Assembly (NCBI GenBank): GCA_963556195.1
Contig: OY744535.1
Coordinates: forward strand, 87,746,449 to 87,810,448
DNA length: 64,000 nt
Origin: Sepiola atlantica
Taxonomy: Eukaryota; Mollusca; Cephalopoda; Sepiida; Sepiolidae
Direction of reading: 5' to 3'
Part shown: in pieces, positions 11,528 through 24,301 of the stretch
How positions within the stretch are numbered: the stretch's first letter is position 1
How the letters are laid out: each line of letters starts with the position of its first letter
The notes under the pieces: model-generated
Databases searched by the model: none
The model's input: the letters and a program-made list of their open reading frames with translations, nothing else
Told to the model about the DNA's origin: nothing
Program-made: the position numbers and the translations under genes

Positions 11528-13225
11528 TTTGGTGCAGTACCTGGCAACCCTGGGTCTATCTAGTGCACATCAATTTAAATCACAATAATCTAACAAAAAT
11601 ATTAGCTAGGTTTAGAATGGCGATCGATATCGACTATAATATATCTGACATGCTACACCAAAAATAGAATAAACAAGTTTAAGATTTCTGAAAGATCGCA
11701 TGAAATATTGCACCTTTTTTAATGCGTCCATAGATTAAAAAAATGTATTAAAAAAAAACTTAAACAGTTTGTGAGTTCGGTTTAGGAATGGAAAATTAAA
11801 ACATATGTTATACATCTCTACATAGATATACAATAGTTCGTTGGTCTCAAATAAATTAAGAGACATAAGGAAAAGTTCAATTTTTTATGTTAAAAGATGT
11901 CAAGTACATAAGAAGATTTGACAAAAATAATTTTACATAATATATATGCTTACTTATTAGTTGTTCTTACTGAAAGTACAGATGTGTAGGTATACTATAC
12001 TGTTCGGTCAGCTAGTAAGCGGTGTTGTTAAATTTGTAATAGAGAACGCTATTAATAAAGTAACATTATTTTCTAGTTTCATGTGTTAGCATGTTTATTT
12101 TTGAAGAATGGTTCTTAAACAAAGTGTAAATGTGTTGGCATAGATAAGGACATCTGCTCGTTTTAAATATGCGGTTAGTTTAGTTATTAGATCACCTGCA
12201 GAACGGTGATGCTCTGGCACACACACATACAACCATTTTGTATATGAAGACATACTTAAGACATAAATATCACGTATTATATTACATATTTTAAATATAT
12301 TTCAACAGTAATAGAAACAAGTATTCGCGATTGTATTACAGTAAAAGTACACATACTTCATGAAGTTAATATAACAGTTCACGATTTCAAGGAAAAACTT
12401 AATGCGTTATTGATGTTTTTAAGTAACCTTATTATAGTAATATGATCAATAAAAAGACCGTTCAAACCTCAGTGATTCTTTCAAAATATCATTATTCAGA
12501 AATTCATGCAGAACCCTTAGATGTGAATATAACTATATTACTTTAAATTGCCATAATTCTGTTCATATGTGCTTTTGTTTTTATCGCAAATAAAACTCTC
12601 TCATTTTGGTGTGTATGATTATTTTTGAATAAAATAATAAAACCAAAGAAATACGCGTGTTTTTCAAAATTAATTAATGGAATTATTATAAAATTTAAGT
12701 TTATTGAATCACGCTTGTTATTTTTATGATATTTTTTCTAACAGTTATTCAAAGTTTATTTGACCTGTGGGCATACAAACAATGCGTGTCTAGAATAACA
12801 AAGAGAAAATCAAACTGTGTACAAGAATTACAGACTGACAAGCAATAATCAATAATATAAATAGAGAAAAAGCCAATACTTCTGCAGGTCAAGTGCAGTT
12901 TATTGGAAGACGGATTCATTAATGTAATGAAAATATGTTTTTCAATTTGGGTCAAATATTCTATACATGCTATCTACATCAACTACACGAAAATCATTAT
13001 CACGTGCTGAATATTACGATTCTATTTATGAGATGATCGTAGATATTTTAATTGGGTAATAACAAAATAGAGCATTTACAAAACTAGGATGTATTTTAAA
13101 ATGTTAACTCACCCCAAACAAGACATATTACCACCGAGACGTAAATGGATACTGTGGATTAGAGGCATGATTTATATGTGGCATCTAAAGTGAGAAGTTT
13201 AGAAGCGATATATTTGTTTACATTG
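11031..13225. other. Unassigned AT-rich sequence with TA array
   Basis: No coding domain recognised. It includes a short CA-rich run (about 11433-11460) leading into the TA array at 11463-11524. Confidence 0.5.
11463..11524. repeat. (TA)n array
   Basis: About 62 bp of uninterrupted TA, preceded by an ACACACCCACCCACACACG-like stretch. Confidence 0.95.
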
Positions 13226-13229
13226 AATG

Positions 13230-13640
13230 GATATCGATACAGTCAGGGGGCAGGGAGAGAAATTACAAAGGCTAGCAGATCGATGAAAGATGATATTACA
13301 GTTGACAGTTCTCCAGCATATGGGGACATCCACAGTGAATGATGGAGTTTAGCTTATTGGCGGGGCCATCAGTTGTGTTGACGTCGAGTTAAGCACTGGA
13401 AGAGCAAGTTCGTCGGAGCACATTTCACTGAAGTACTTGTAAAATAAACAATGAGAATCAACATTGCGGCGCTAGACACGGTGTTTAGTTTTGCAGTTAT
13501 TGTCGACCCTATTATATTACATAATCTTGTGTTGACGTTGTCTTAGATGGAGAGCCTAGTTGAGTGTGTACCAGCTTCAATGTGACAACAATCCTCCATG
13601 CATGTGCGGGCTGTGGTCTTGTAGATATATTTCATGAGAA
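13230..13640 (-). pseudogene. Decayed jockey/CR1/L2-like LINE fragment
   Basis: On the plus strand this matches 19810-20215, the 3' half of the better-preserved LINE at 19.6-21.0 kb. Shared words include CCACAGTGAATGA, ACATTGCGGCG and a run around CTCCATGCATG (13599 vs 20176). The fragment therefore carries the C-terminal part of a non-LTR reverse transcriptase on the minus strand. It is riddled with frameshifts and stops, and no long frame is left. It is more diverged than the 20-kb copy. Confidence 0.65.
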
Positions 13641-15500
13641 ACCAAATGAATGTTAAATGCTGAAAATGCTATGCTTACTTTAGTAAAATACTGATATTTG
13701 TAGAATAAAATAATTGTAACATTCCGAAAAATATTTAATGTCATTAAAATGTTTTTTAAGATTTGTTCAAACTTCATGATATATCGTTTTCTTATGCTAG
13801 ACGACGGTAGGATTGAGCATTATGAAAGCCGAAAAAAGCACATATGATCTCTATTTTTTTTCATTTCCTCGCCCGACAGACGTACATGAATGGCACGCAC
13901 ATGTTCTAAGCAATGTGACACACATTTCTGCAACTTATTCACACACCGTTGCACATTCTTTTGTCTATTTTTTTGGTTAACTGTACATTTTACAAAAAAC
14001 AATCACACTGGTGGCAAACCTTTCTGGTTTAGCATAAAACATATGGTATTTCGAAAGTTCATCACTACCTAAGCGTCTATAAAACTCTGCAGGATGTGTT
14101 ATCATTTGGTTCCATACAATACAAAAGGCAACATAAAAGTGCGTGTTCTAGTCTGCAGAAAAATCATGAGAAACACGTTTTCAATACTTAAATACTTTTT
14201 AAATCTTTTGAAGCTAATAGTAAAATTATGTATGGTTTGAGTAGAACGTAGTTAGCATCTGTCAACTAATATTGCGGAGTTTTCTCGAAGCTTTTCTTTA
14301 ATGAACCCTTCATACAATATAACTAAAAGTTCTGATTGAATTTTATCTCCAAAGACAAAGTTTACATCTTTTTAACAGCCTTATATGAACGTCTACCATT
14401 ACGACGTTATTTCACATAAGCGGGGTGAATAATTAGAATCGCTTTCGGTTCAGAGCTACGTGTTTGAAACTCAGAAGCAGTATTAACCAAACTACTCTTT
14501 GGATTATTAAAATATATTATACAGTGAAATATTTATGAATTAGTCTTTAAAAATACAAGAAAAGTGTGGCCGAGTGCATACATATACACTCTTTTCTCTG
14601 ATACATTGTTTATATACGTTTCAAAAAATCAAATTAACCATTCTTTGGCGTACGATCTTTTCTAAGGCAATTCAGAAAAAAACATTTAATTCTGTATGTT
14701 CTGTCTTCACCAACGCACTTTACAATATGACATAATTAATTTAATAAATAACATTACAGTTCAGCATTATTACAAATATAGTATTGTGTCCTATTAGATA
14801 TTCTCACTGAAAATTAAATCCGATCAGAAATTATGATATTAATTATCATCCGTCAGAAAGTACAATCATAAGTAGTTTTTTTTTTCTCAGAAGACTATGA
14901 GTTCATGATAAGCGTGAACACTATTATGATTAAACCAACGGCTTTTTTTATTTAAGGAGTTTCCACAATGATGAATTTGAAGAACTGCGAGATTGCCAAG
15001 CCTCACCCCTTTCTAACAATGTTACATGACATGATACATCTGACTAATATAGTAGGTACAACTTATTTTAAATATAGCATATTTAAAAGTGTTTATACAA
15101 TTGATTATCGAACCCTCATGTATGCTTACCGCTTACCCTACGTTAATTTCTATCTATCATAGCGTATAATCAAATTATATCATGGTTATTAAGTGAACAG
15201 ACCATGATATGACCATGTGTTAATTACGTTCGAGCGTCACCCTTCAGCTGATAACGTTCTAATATGTGGACATATAAAATACTTGATAAATTTTACAATA
15301 CATTTCTTGTATCAATATTTATAAATTCTTAAGTAGCATAGATTTACTAAAACGTGTATACTACTATTTTAACATACACATCACATAATATTGAATATTC
15401 GATTTGATGAATCCTAAAAATCCCATTTTAATTTCATTTTTCTATTATTAATGCATACATATAATTCCGTCTTACATTCGATGCTATTTTTGTTCTTAAT
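13641..15500. other. Unassigned AT-rich sequence
   Basis: No domain recognised. Frames of 60-66 codons at 13820-14072 overlap on both strands and look random. Confidence 0.5.
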
Positions 15501-15501
15501 C

Positions 15502-15800
15502 AGAAAAAGGGGAAACAGTTCATATTAATTTTTCTTGTCGGTTGTCACGTGATTGCTCATTACAAGTAATTTTTTTAACGGAAAGTTTGTTTGGAAACAA
15601 TCGGCTTTCTAAAAACAAATAAATGGGGAAAACATTAATATTTATTTTTCTTATTGCTTTTCACGTGATCGCTCATTACAGATAAACTGTTTCAACGTCA
15701 ACTTTGTTTAGAAAGTGTCATCGTTTTTGAACAAAAAAGGGAAAGATCATATTGCCTGTTATCACTGAATTGCTCATTAAAGAGAACCCTAACACCAAAT
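15502..15800. repeat. Tandem repeat, ~115-bp unit, about 2.6 copies
   Basis: Copies begin near 15505, 15621 and 15733, each with AAAAAGGGGAAA-like, TTTTTCTT, TCACGTGAT.GCTCATTA and TTTGTTTAGAAA-like blocks in the same order. The third copy has lost the CACGTGAT word and fades at about 15800. Divergence is moderate. No coding potential is seen. Confidence 0.7.
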
Positions 15801-16209
15801 AAGCTTTTAAAACTATTATTGGTGAATTGAAAACAAATACAAAAAATATTAATGTGGAGCTGCAGTGATGTGCTTTGATAAGTCCCTATTAAATATGTAT
15901 TACTGTTTAATATATGCAATTATACTATAAGGTACACTGAACAATACAATTATAAAGAAGAGTTAATATAGTTTTACTTATATGTTGGTATCTAAGTACT
16001 TCATAAGCTGACCATCTCACCTGAGTTGCATAGTCCTGGGCACTCTTAATGATGAGACTCTTAAAATGACAGGATTGTATCTTACCTCTTGGGGAGAAGG
16101 CCATCTTTAGCCTTTGTTTGAGCGCGATGGTGTCGAGATAAAAAACACTGGTTTCTGGTTAGCCATGTAACCAGTTTAGCGGTAGTTTTTTTCGTCAGCC
16201 AGGGGATTG

Positions 16210-18560
16210 AATGTTAGTAGTTGGATCTCTTTCAAGTTCCGTTTGTCTTGAAGTGAGGTTACCTTTTTCTCCATTTTTTATTATAATGCCTTCTACATAT
16301 CCACACAACACACATCTTAGTATTTCCTATACTAACATCAGGTGCCTCAGGTCAAACGTTCCTGATGTGCAGTCCTTTCTCCTGGCAAAATCGGCTATCA
16401 TCATTGATTTCTATGAGACTAATCTGGATGATTTCATTGATAGCAATGATCTACATGTGGATTGTTATTTGCTTTCTCTGCTTAAACTTTTCTACTCATT
16501 TGCATGGTCTTGCTTTTTTTTCGCAAGGATTCCCCCCTATGACACGTGTACCCACCCTTTACTCTAATGGGTGTGGTTTCATCTGTATGAGGGTGGTATT
16601 GTTGCACTCTGCTACTATTTGCTTTTTGTGTACCGCCCTTCTTCTGACAATGAATCTGTTGTGATGCTGTATCCAGCAATATTTATGATGCATTGCAGAT
16701 TACTCCGTCATGCTCAATCTTGGTGATTCATGCTCATCATTCTGACTTAACTTTTCTCTGTCTTATGACGTGCCCTTACTAGTCACCTTCCGCACAAGTT
16801 TTCCTGATAATGATGTTCATAAACCATCCTTACTTGATCTGTTATCACTTCTGTTCCTGACTCATGTTAGATTTTGTCTTCTCCTCTATTAAGTTGTTTC
16901 TAATCGTGTTGTTTGTGATGTTGAGATCATTTTTACGGTAACATCTTCTATTGATCGTCCCTCCCATAGGAAGACGTTCCACTACAGCAGGGCTGAATGG
17001 CATGGGCTTCGAAGCTTACAATATAATGTTACGTTCCATAAGGTTTTATATTTGGTATGTCTCCGAACGCTGCTGCTAGGGAGGTTACTGACTGGCTTCT
17101 TGTTGGAATTGACACCTTCGTTTGTCATCGTAAGTTTCAAACCAAACCTTATTATCCTCCATAGTTGTCATCTGTTTGTGCTTCTGTCATTTCCCATCGT
17201 AATCATTACTTTAACCAGTATCGTCAGGATAATTGTGAGAATTCTAGACAATCCTACAGAAAAGCTAGCAATGCCTGAAAGAAAGCAATCTACGAGGTTA
17301 AGTCTAGCTACTCTCAAAAGATGTGTGACTCTATCTAATCACAAATTGTTGGCTCTCGTGATTTTTGGAGAATCTGCAATATTGTTATTAATAGTGGAAA
17401 TCTGCTACCCTTCCTCTTTTAATGGTGTTCAGAATATTTCATTCTATATAACGTTCGATGGTGTTTCATATTTGGTATGTCTCGGAACGATGCCGCTAGG
17501 AAGGTTATTGGCTGACTTCTTGTTGGAAATGCCACCTCCATTCCACATCGTATGCTTAAAATAAAACTTCATTTTTCTCTCTTCGATCTCTGGTTGTCTA
17601 AGTATTGTTTCCCTTCTTGTTAGAAGGAGTCTTCTGTGTTTCCTATCTTAAGAAATGCGGGTGATCGGTCAGACGCAATGAAGAATTGATCGGTTAGTCT
17701 CCTCTCCGTTATTAGCAAAGTTTTGGAAGGTTGCTAAATGGCAATCTTGTTCATTTTCTGGAAAGTCTGGTCCTCTTTAGTGATGTTCATTATGCCGTTC
17801 GTGGGTTTCGTTTAACTGCTGATCTTTAACTGTTGTAACTGAGCTGATCTGTCAGGTTATGGATAAGTCAATAGAAATTAAAACCACTGCGCTTGACATT
17901 CCGAAGGCGTTCGACAGAGGCTGGCATTCTGGTCTTCAAAGCACACTTCAGGGTTATGGTATTAAGGTGAGGTTCTTGTTTCTGATCGAAGCTTGCAAGT
18001 AAATTTGGACGGTGTCTCTTCTATCTGTTTTACTATCAATGATAGTGTTCTTCAGGGCTCTATTCTAGACACAACACTGTTTCTTCTCTATAGAAATTCT
18101 CTTCCAGAGAATAGTGTTCAGAAAATTAACATCTATGCTGACGTACCACTCTCTATTCTTGTGTTGCTTCTCACCCATCTCTCTCGGATCAGTCGAAATA
18201 TGCAGCTGATCTCGAAGTTTACTCGGGTTCAGTTGTGTACGAAATCAATTCTTTAATATAATATAATTTATACTCAACTTGTGTCATTCAATCGTAGGTG
18301 TGCCTCCTTTTTTCCTGAGATTCTCGTAGATGGACCTGCTCTTGAGGAGAAATCGACTCTGAAACTTCACTCATCATATCTGTTTCTCTTAAAGTCGGTT
18401 CTTTCTATCGCTCCAAACACTTTCCTTCACATGAAGCTATTATCTAACTCTACAAACTCACAACCAAATAATGTATGGAGTACTGTTGTCATATTCCACC
18501 TGTTAATATTGCTCCAATTTCAAGGTTTTCCTTAAACTGCAGAAACGTATATTGGTCTTT
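16210..18560 (+). pseudogene. Decayed jockey/CR1/L2-like LINE, endonuclease and reverse transcriptase
   Basis: Translated pieces in all three frames follow the order of a non-LTR polyprotein. First comes an AP-endonuclease-type start (SISYTNIRCLRSNVPDVQ then ETNLDDFIDSNDLHVD, about 16305-16465). A linker follows (ARE.TDWLLVGIDTFVCHRK-like, about 17080-17135; GSRDFWRICN, about 17360). The reverse transcriptase comes last: KTTALDIPKAFDRGWHSGL (17880-17935), VLQGSILDTTLFLLY (18047-18090), INIYAD where the catalytic YADD block falls (18128-18145), and LVDGPALEEKSTLKL (18328-18370). Multiple frameshifts and stops inactivate it. The family copies itself by target-primed reverse transcription (established). 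An internal stretch is duplicated (17030-17130 and 17450-17555). Confidence 0.75.
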
Positions 18561-19639
18561 CTAAAGACTAAGGTATTTGCGATAATCATAGTTGTTCTTG
18601 GTAACTCCTTACATTTAATGGCGTACTGCCTTGTCTGAAGAAAAAGAGCGCTAAAACAATTGTTTAAAACATATATTATTTTATTAGCAACATCGTCAAG
18701 TTAAAATGTACATAAATTATGAAATATTTATTTACAATAACTTACTACATAGAGAGGAATATTATAACTATTTCTATCAGAATTATAACCGTTACTAATT
18801 TGTTTAAAATCTTCAATCAAATCACGTCTCGTACATCTATTGAATTTTGTAGTACATTTAATTGTATAAATCTCGCTCTGTACCTGTGATATGTTATGTG
18901 TTATCATTCTTCGTAACATCGACTTTGATCGCAATATGGTGTTGTTTAATACAAGGTAACTAGAGGGATAACTATCTCAGCACTTATAAACCCAATTCCC
19001 CGAACAACACCGTTTTGTAAAAATGTAATGTATCATCATGAGGATTGGAATACAGATATGATGATACTAAATCTTATGTCTAGACTCCTTTTTTCAAATT
19101 TTAATCAACATCAATAAACTGATTGTTGTTCTAGTACACATCTAAGATTGAAGGTTTAAGCTAAAGTGATCGTAAGAAGAAATTGAAATTAAAGGATCTC
19201 GTTTATTGGTTCCTACTGACAATATATCAACGGTAATGCTAATGTTACGCATCTAACTCTATCAATGGAAGGTTGTGCCCATAGTATGCTTCCTAAACAC
19301 GTTAAAATACTATATAAAACTGAATTTCGAAAAAAATATTCATCATATGTTAACATATTTATATAGATAATACAGCTAAAAATGGCCCTAATTATCACCC
19401 ATTATTTATAGTAAATCTGCCCTGAAATTTATAATAATCGGCTAATTAGTTTAGGAGTGAATCATGTAAAGAAAACTCGATAAAGATGTACACATACGTA
19501 ACTTTATATAAAGACAGATGAATCGTTCTTAACAAAAATATTTTATAATTCATAGTATTATCAGCTTGTACGACCCTTGCTTATTAGCTATATATTTTAT
19601 TTTACTTATATTCAACTGTTTTTCTTTTCTTCGATTTTT
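18561..19639. other. Unassigned AT-rich sequence
   Basis: No domain recognised. A 10-bp perfect hairpin, GTATCATCAT/ATGATGATAC, lies around 19029-19065. Confidence 0.45.
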
Positions 19640-21020
19640 GTATGCGATTTTCTTTTTAACGTAGTTCACCATAAACAAAGCAGGCCGCCACTATAGACGT
19701 AAAGGGCTACTGAGAAAAAGAAAAGGAGAGAAGGTCGGTGCGGTCAACCTAGATTGGGATCTGCGCAGCGAGGTGTCTGTCTACACTAGTTTTAAATTTC
19801 TGCATGTCTGTACTGTTGGGGAAACAGGGGGCATGAAGGGAGTTCCAGAGGCCAGCAGTACGAGGAAAGAAGCTATTTGAGTAGAAGGCTCTCCGACATT
19901 AGGGGACCTCCACAGTGAATGAATGAGATTTAGTTGATTGTCGAGTTAGTCTAGTGAATTTACGTCGAGGGGGCACCAGAGTAGCCAATTCATCGGAGCA
20001 TAATCCATTGAAGTATTTGTAAAACAAGCACAAGGATGCTACATTGCGGCGATGGGACAGAGGCTGGAGCTTGGTTGACTGTGAGGGACCTATTAGGTTG
20101 GCGATTCTTTTTTGGACCTTGTAAAGGAGGGAGAGACTAGTAGATGATGCACCAGCCCAGATGTGATAACAATACTCCATGCATGGGCGGATGGTGGCTT
20201 TGTAGAGATACAGGATAATGTCAAGTGTGAGGAGTTTACTAGCACGATAGAGGGAACCAACCTTCTTTGCGGCAGCTTTGGCAATGTCTTCAATGCATTT
20301 GTTCCAATTCATGTTACCTGTGAAGGATAGGCCGAGGAGTTTTAATGATGAACTCTCATGTAGGGTGTTATTTGCGATGACAATCGGTGGTTTAAAAGGT
20401 TCCTTGTAGTTATTGAAGGAAAGGAGTGTTGTCTTTGCGACACTAAAAGTTACCAACCATTTATGACCCCAATCCACTACAGCTTGGAGGTCATTTTCTA
20501 AAGATTCAGCCATTGTCTCAGATATGATTGCGTCGGTTTTTCCAACATGGCGAGAGTAAAGGGGAATGTCATCAGCAGATAAACCAATCTCAGACTCTAT
20601 GCTATCAGGGAGATCGTTTATATAGATCAGGAACAACAATGGTCTAAGAATAGATCCCTGGGGTACACCAGCATTTATGTCATGTTGCTAAGATGAACGG
20701 CCATCGAGGGCAACCTGGATTTTTCTTTTCTCTAGGAAGGATCTAATTATATTAAGTAATTGCCTAGTAATACCGTATGATCGTATTTTCAGGAGGAGCC
20801 CTTTTATGCCATACCTTGTCAAAGGCCTTGGATATATCAAGCGCTACAGCCCTAGCTTCACCTGCCTTGTCGAGTGTATGATACATGCGTTCAGAGATGA
20901 CCGTTATCATGTCTGCAGTAGATCGTGCTTGTCTTAATCCATACTGGCGGTAAGAAAGAAGTTTAGCATTAGCTAGGTGTCGTACTATCGCTAGATTGAT
21001 AGATTGAATGTAATGCATTT
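19640..21020 (-). pseudogene. Jockey/CR1/L2-like LINE reverse transcriptase, 3' half
   Basis: Reading leftward from 21018, a frame carries QYGLRQARSTADMITVI, then VALDISKAFDKVWHK (motif A region). After a frameshift near 20770 comes the AGVPQGSIL block with an in-frame stop nearby (about 20660-20690). The longest open piece (20639-19899) holds FLIYINDLPD and LSADDIPLYS, the catalytic block with A-D-D retained, then LKLLGLSFTGNMNWNK, YKATIRPCMEYCYHIWAG and LSHRRNVASLCLFYKYFNG, all typical of the thumb and C-terminal region of this LINE group. Further fragments of the C-terminus run to about 19640. The 5' part (endonuclease) is missing, as in 5'-truncated LINE copies. It is the least decayed LINE in the window. 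Confidence 0.85.
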
Positions 21021-21024
21021 ATAT

Positions 21025-22425
21025 TGCTTGCTTTATTTTACATATTCAACTGATAACATCTCCCTCAATTTCAAATATAAGTTTCGTAAATGATACATCC
21101 AAGATGTGGTACACTATTTCCGACTGATATAAACCAATTAATCTTTGGAAATATTTCATAATTAATTCATATTAACGCTACAATACAGAGTAGTGTACAG
21201 AGAGTAAGCAGTGGTGCTCGTAGCAACGCATATTTTTTTATTTTAAAGCGTCGTACTCTTTATAGAAATATGAGGCATTGTATAGATTCGATGTAAGATA
21301 AAGCAGAGCATGATTAATTCGACATCTGGCGATGTACAAGTCGTACACAACTGCCCAATAAGTATTGCTCGGTCATATATAACGTGCATCAAGTTTACCT
21401 ATATTGGTCCAACAGAAATGTTCTGGCTATTTGATTGATATTTTTCATAAAAGTAAGTTAGGCAAATCTCCTGCCTCTACCAGTACAACTATTGATTTCG
21501 ATCTAAACACGAGGTGTTGCCTTCCATAGCTAACACGAATCATCCTCATATAGTTTCACAATATATCTTGTGTTAGGGGTCTATCTTCAAAAGTATTGCA
21601 GAAGTGTATTACATATTTCTATTTTATGCACGTCTAGCGTGAACACAGAACCTACGATATTATTGTACCATATATAGACAACACATATACAACTCTTTAA
21701 TTCTAACCCGAAAGTCAGGAACATGTATTATAGTTTGAGTATAACGTTTGACACAAAAGCGATGCTATTTTAAAATTACTATTGATTAAATTAATCTTTG
21801 ACGATAGGGCGATGCTATTTTTGCAGAACTAGATTTGTGGAAGTGATAATAGACGTACGAATATTAAATTGCATTTATTATTATAGAGATACTACACATC
21901 TAAAATATAAGTGACGGGAAAGTTTACTTAAAAAATAATAATTTTAAATGAATAACATAATAACACTACACATGGGCAGGATTCACTATAGAATTCCTCC
22001 CTCCCCCATGATATAATTGGGTTTCGTTCACAATCAGTTCGAATTGACAGTTTTCTAGAGGTAGAATGTTCAATCTGTCATATGTGCGATTATAATAAGG
22101 AATAATACTAATTTGAACATTTACTCGGTCATGGCGAATTAAATATAAAACGCTACCCAGATTGATTTATATTATTACTTTTGTTAGCCTTAATAACGAA
22201 TATGTCCACTGAAGCGTTTACTATGATAATAACCAGATTAGATGATTGACAACTTAGATAGAGTATTTGTTTGGATTACATTTACACTTGTGCATATTTG
22301 ATACGGTCGAAGAAACAGTTCAAGACAATTGAAAAGGCAACCAGTTAAAATAAATAAGTTATCAGAAAAGAAGAAAATATGCTTGAATCTAAAGAATCAT
22401 ACAATAAAGAAGGGATAATGCTGCT
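21025..22425. other. Unassigned AT-rich sequence
   Basis: No gene, RNA or transposon domain recognised. Confidence 0.5.
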
Positions 22426-22429
22426 AGTT

Positions 22430-22710
22430 GGTGGGTCGCTGATATTTTTGTTGATGCAATAGCAGTAAGTCAATCAGGGAATATTCAGTAATTCTTTTGT
22501 TGCATGCTTTCCAATAGAGAGGCTTGTGTTTGGTGCAGCAACACAGATGGTGTAACAGTGCTCCATGCACGTCGAAAAGTGGTTCATAAAGATATAGGAT
22601 ACTTACAGATATTATTACTTTCCGAGCGCAGTAGACCGAGTTCAAAAGTGTAATATAGATTATACCATCCCTTCCGATAAAGTTCTTCAGTAATAAAATA
22701 TTGACATAAA
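22430..22710 (-). pseudogene. Short decayed LINE fragment
   Basis: The minus-strand frames give SVSILYLYEPLFDVHGALLH and, in a second frame, LLYWK-like residues. These line up with LDIILYLYKATIRPCMEYCY and LLYKVQKRIANL of the LINE at 20 kb, and the DNA also shares CTCCATGCA (22562 vs 20176). Only the C-terminal thumb region is present, on the minus strand like its neighbours. Confidence 0.5.
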
Positions 22711-23253
22711 AGTGTTCGAGGGGGTACATCGACCGTCACGTTGTGAATATACCAAGCACTTTGTAAAAAGTATGATTTATCCAAAAAATGTATTATGTCG
22801 TGAATGTAGTTTTCTTTGAACTTGAAATAATTGCAATTGTCATTGGTAACAATATTCTCAAGTTATTGGCATCATCACTCATGAAATCATACGAACTATA
22901 TGTATTGTTTCTCAGAAACTAAAATAATAAGTACAAATAGAATGACACTGCTTTAGCACAATCAAAAAAGAAAAGATATAAATAGCAAAGAGTATCATTA
23001 TGAGATCTATTTACAAAGTAAAATCAGACAAACCCCAACAGAGAATGGCAATCAAAAGTCAACACTCTAGAGACTAACACAAACTTAACATGGAACAATT
23101 AAACACTAATAAGAATCCTATAGCACAATTTCAGCATAAAAATACCTCGAAGCAGAGCAGTTTCGTTTCCTGATGTGTAATAACCATATGATTTCATTAA
23201 TAATTACTTTCGATTAATAACTGAAAAGCTTTGTAATATTCTTGAATCATCAT

Positions 23254-23255
<2 letters not shown>
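22711..23255. other. Unassigned AT-rich sequence
   Basis: I see no recognisable feature. It ends at a TA array. Confidence 0.5.

Positions 23256-23295
<40 letters not shown>
23256..23295. repeat. (TA)n array
   Basis: About 40 bp of TA to the left of the 23.3-24.1 kb foldback. Confidence 0.95.
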
Positions 23296-23298
<3 letters not shown>

Positions 23299-23339
23299 AA
23301 TATTCTTAAAAATACAGAATTCGTCTTTTTTATTAAACC

Positions 23340-24130
23340 TTTTTATTTTTAAAACATTCTCGTGTTTTTTTTTGTATTAAAATCCCCAAAAGAAAATAAT
23401 AAATAGTAATAGGTTTCAAAAAGGTTTTCTATTCTTCGTCCAATCATCCCCAGGTGTCAAAAGCAAATGAATAAAAAGCTGTAGAAAGAAGAGGAATTTT
23501 CTAAAGACGGCGAGGAAATGACAACGAAGGTTTGATTCTCATTATTCCAGGAAAGACGGGGACTATTTTAATTTAGCGACGCTGGAGTCACATCACAAAA
23601 TAAAATCGTATTGCGTAAGGCATTTTCAAATATTGTCACTTGTTTAATACGTGGTGTTATAAATATTATGTTGTTGTGTGTGCATGTAGATAGCTTCTAG
23701 TATTTAAATAAAAAGTTATCCCCCTCCCTCTTATTTAAGACATATTCTAGTTAACAACACTAGAATAATGCATTCCAAAACCAATTTCAAAAAATAAAAA
23801 TACTGGAATATATCTATATGAAAACGCAACCAACTCAAATTAATAACATCACGTATGAAACCAGTGGTAGCATTTAAAAAGGCTAAACATAATGCCTATT
23901 TATTCTGTGATGCTACTCTAGCGACGCTGAATAATAATCGTCAACGACTTACTTAGAACAATGCTAAAAATAATTCGCTTTATTTTCACCGACGTCTTTC
24001 AAAAAAAATTATCGTGTTTTAAAGCTTATTTGTTCACTTGCTGTTGACACCCGAGGAGGATTCGACGAAGAATCGAAATCGTGCGTGTAACCTATGGAAC
24101 ACTTATTTGTTTTAATACAAAAGTACAGTC
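23340..24130. mobile_element. Older foldback element with hammerhead-like ends
   Basis: The left arm (about 23340-23615), reverse-complemented, aligns in order with the right arm (about 23890-24130). Matched landmarks are TGTGATG...AGCG.CGCT.AAT, GTCTTT...AAAATT, AGCTT.TATT..TT, TTGACACC.G.GGA..GATT.GACGAAGAAT.GAAA and TTTTAATACAA. Arms are roughly 70-75% identical by eye, with a ~275-bp unrelated centre. TA arrays stand about 45 bp to the left and 100 bp to the right. There is no protein frame. It is probably an inverted pair of non-autonomous or PLE-terminal units. Confidence 0.6.
24042..24095 (+). ncRNA. Decayed hammerhead-like motif, foldback right arm
   Basis: Possible stem I is GACAC with GTGTAAC. 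The core-like word is CCGAGGA (U4 changed to C), followed by one extra G. Stem II is GATTC/GAATC around GACGAA, perfect. GAA follows. Positions 16-17 do not give a clean U-H step, so it should be inactive. The left arm carries a more decayed minus-strand counterpart (CTGGGGA) around 23425-23465. Confidence 0.35.
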
Positions 24131-24229
24131 AGAAAAATTGCACAAATGAAAAAGTATAATTCAACAGACGAATAATGTTAGTGTTTACAATATATAAATG
24201 AATACGAAAATGTTAACTAAACAAACATA

Positions 24230-24230
<1 letters not shown>

Positions 24231-24297
<67 letters not shown>
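24231..24297. repeat. (TA)n array
   Basis: About 67 bp of TA to the right of the foldback. Confidence 0.95.

Positions 24298-24301
<4 letters not shown>

Noticed and set aside
18955..18980. Homing-endonuclease-like site TAGAGGGATAAC
   Set aside because: Only a partial resemblance to a known site and no associated gene.
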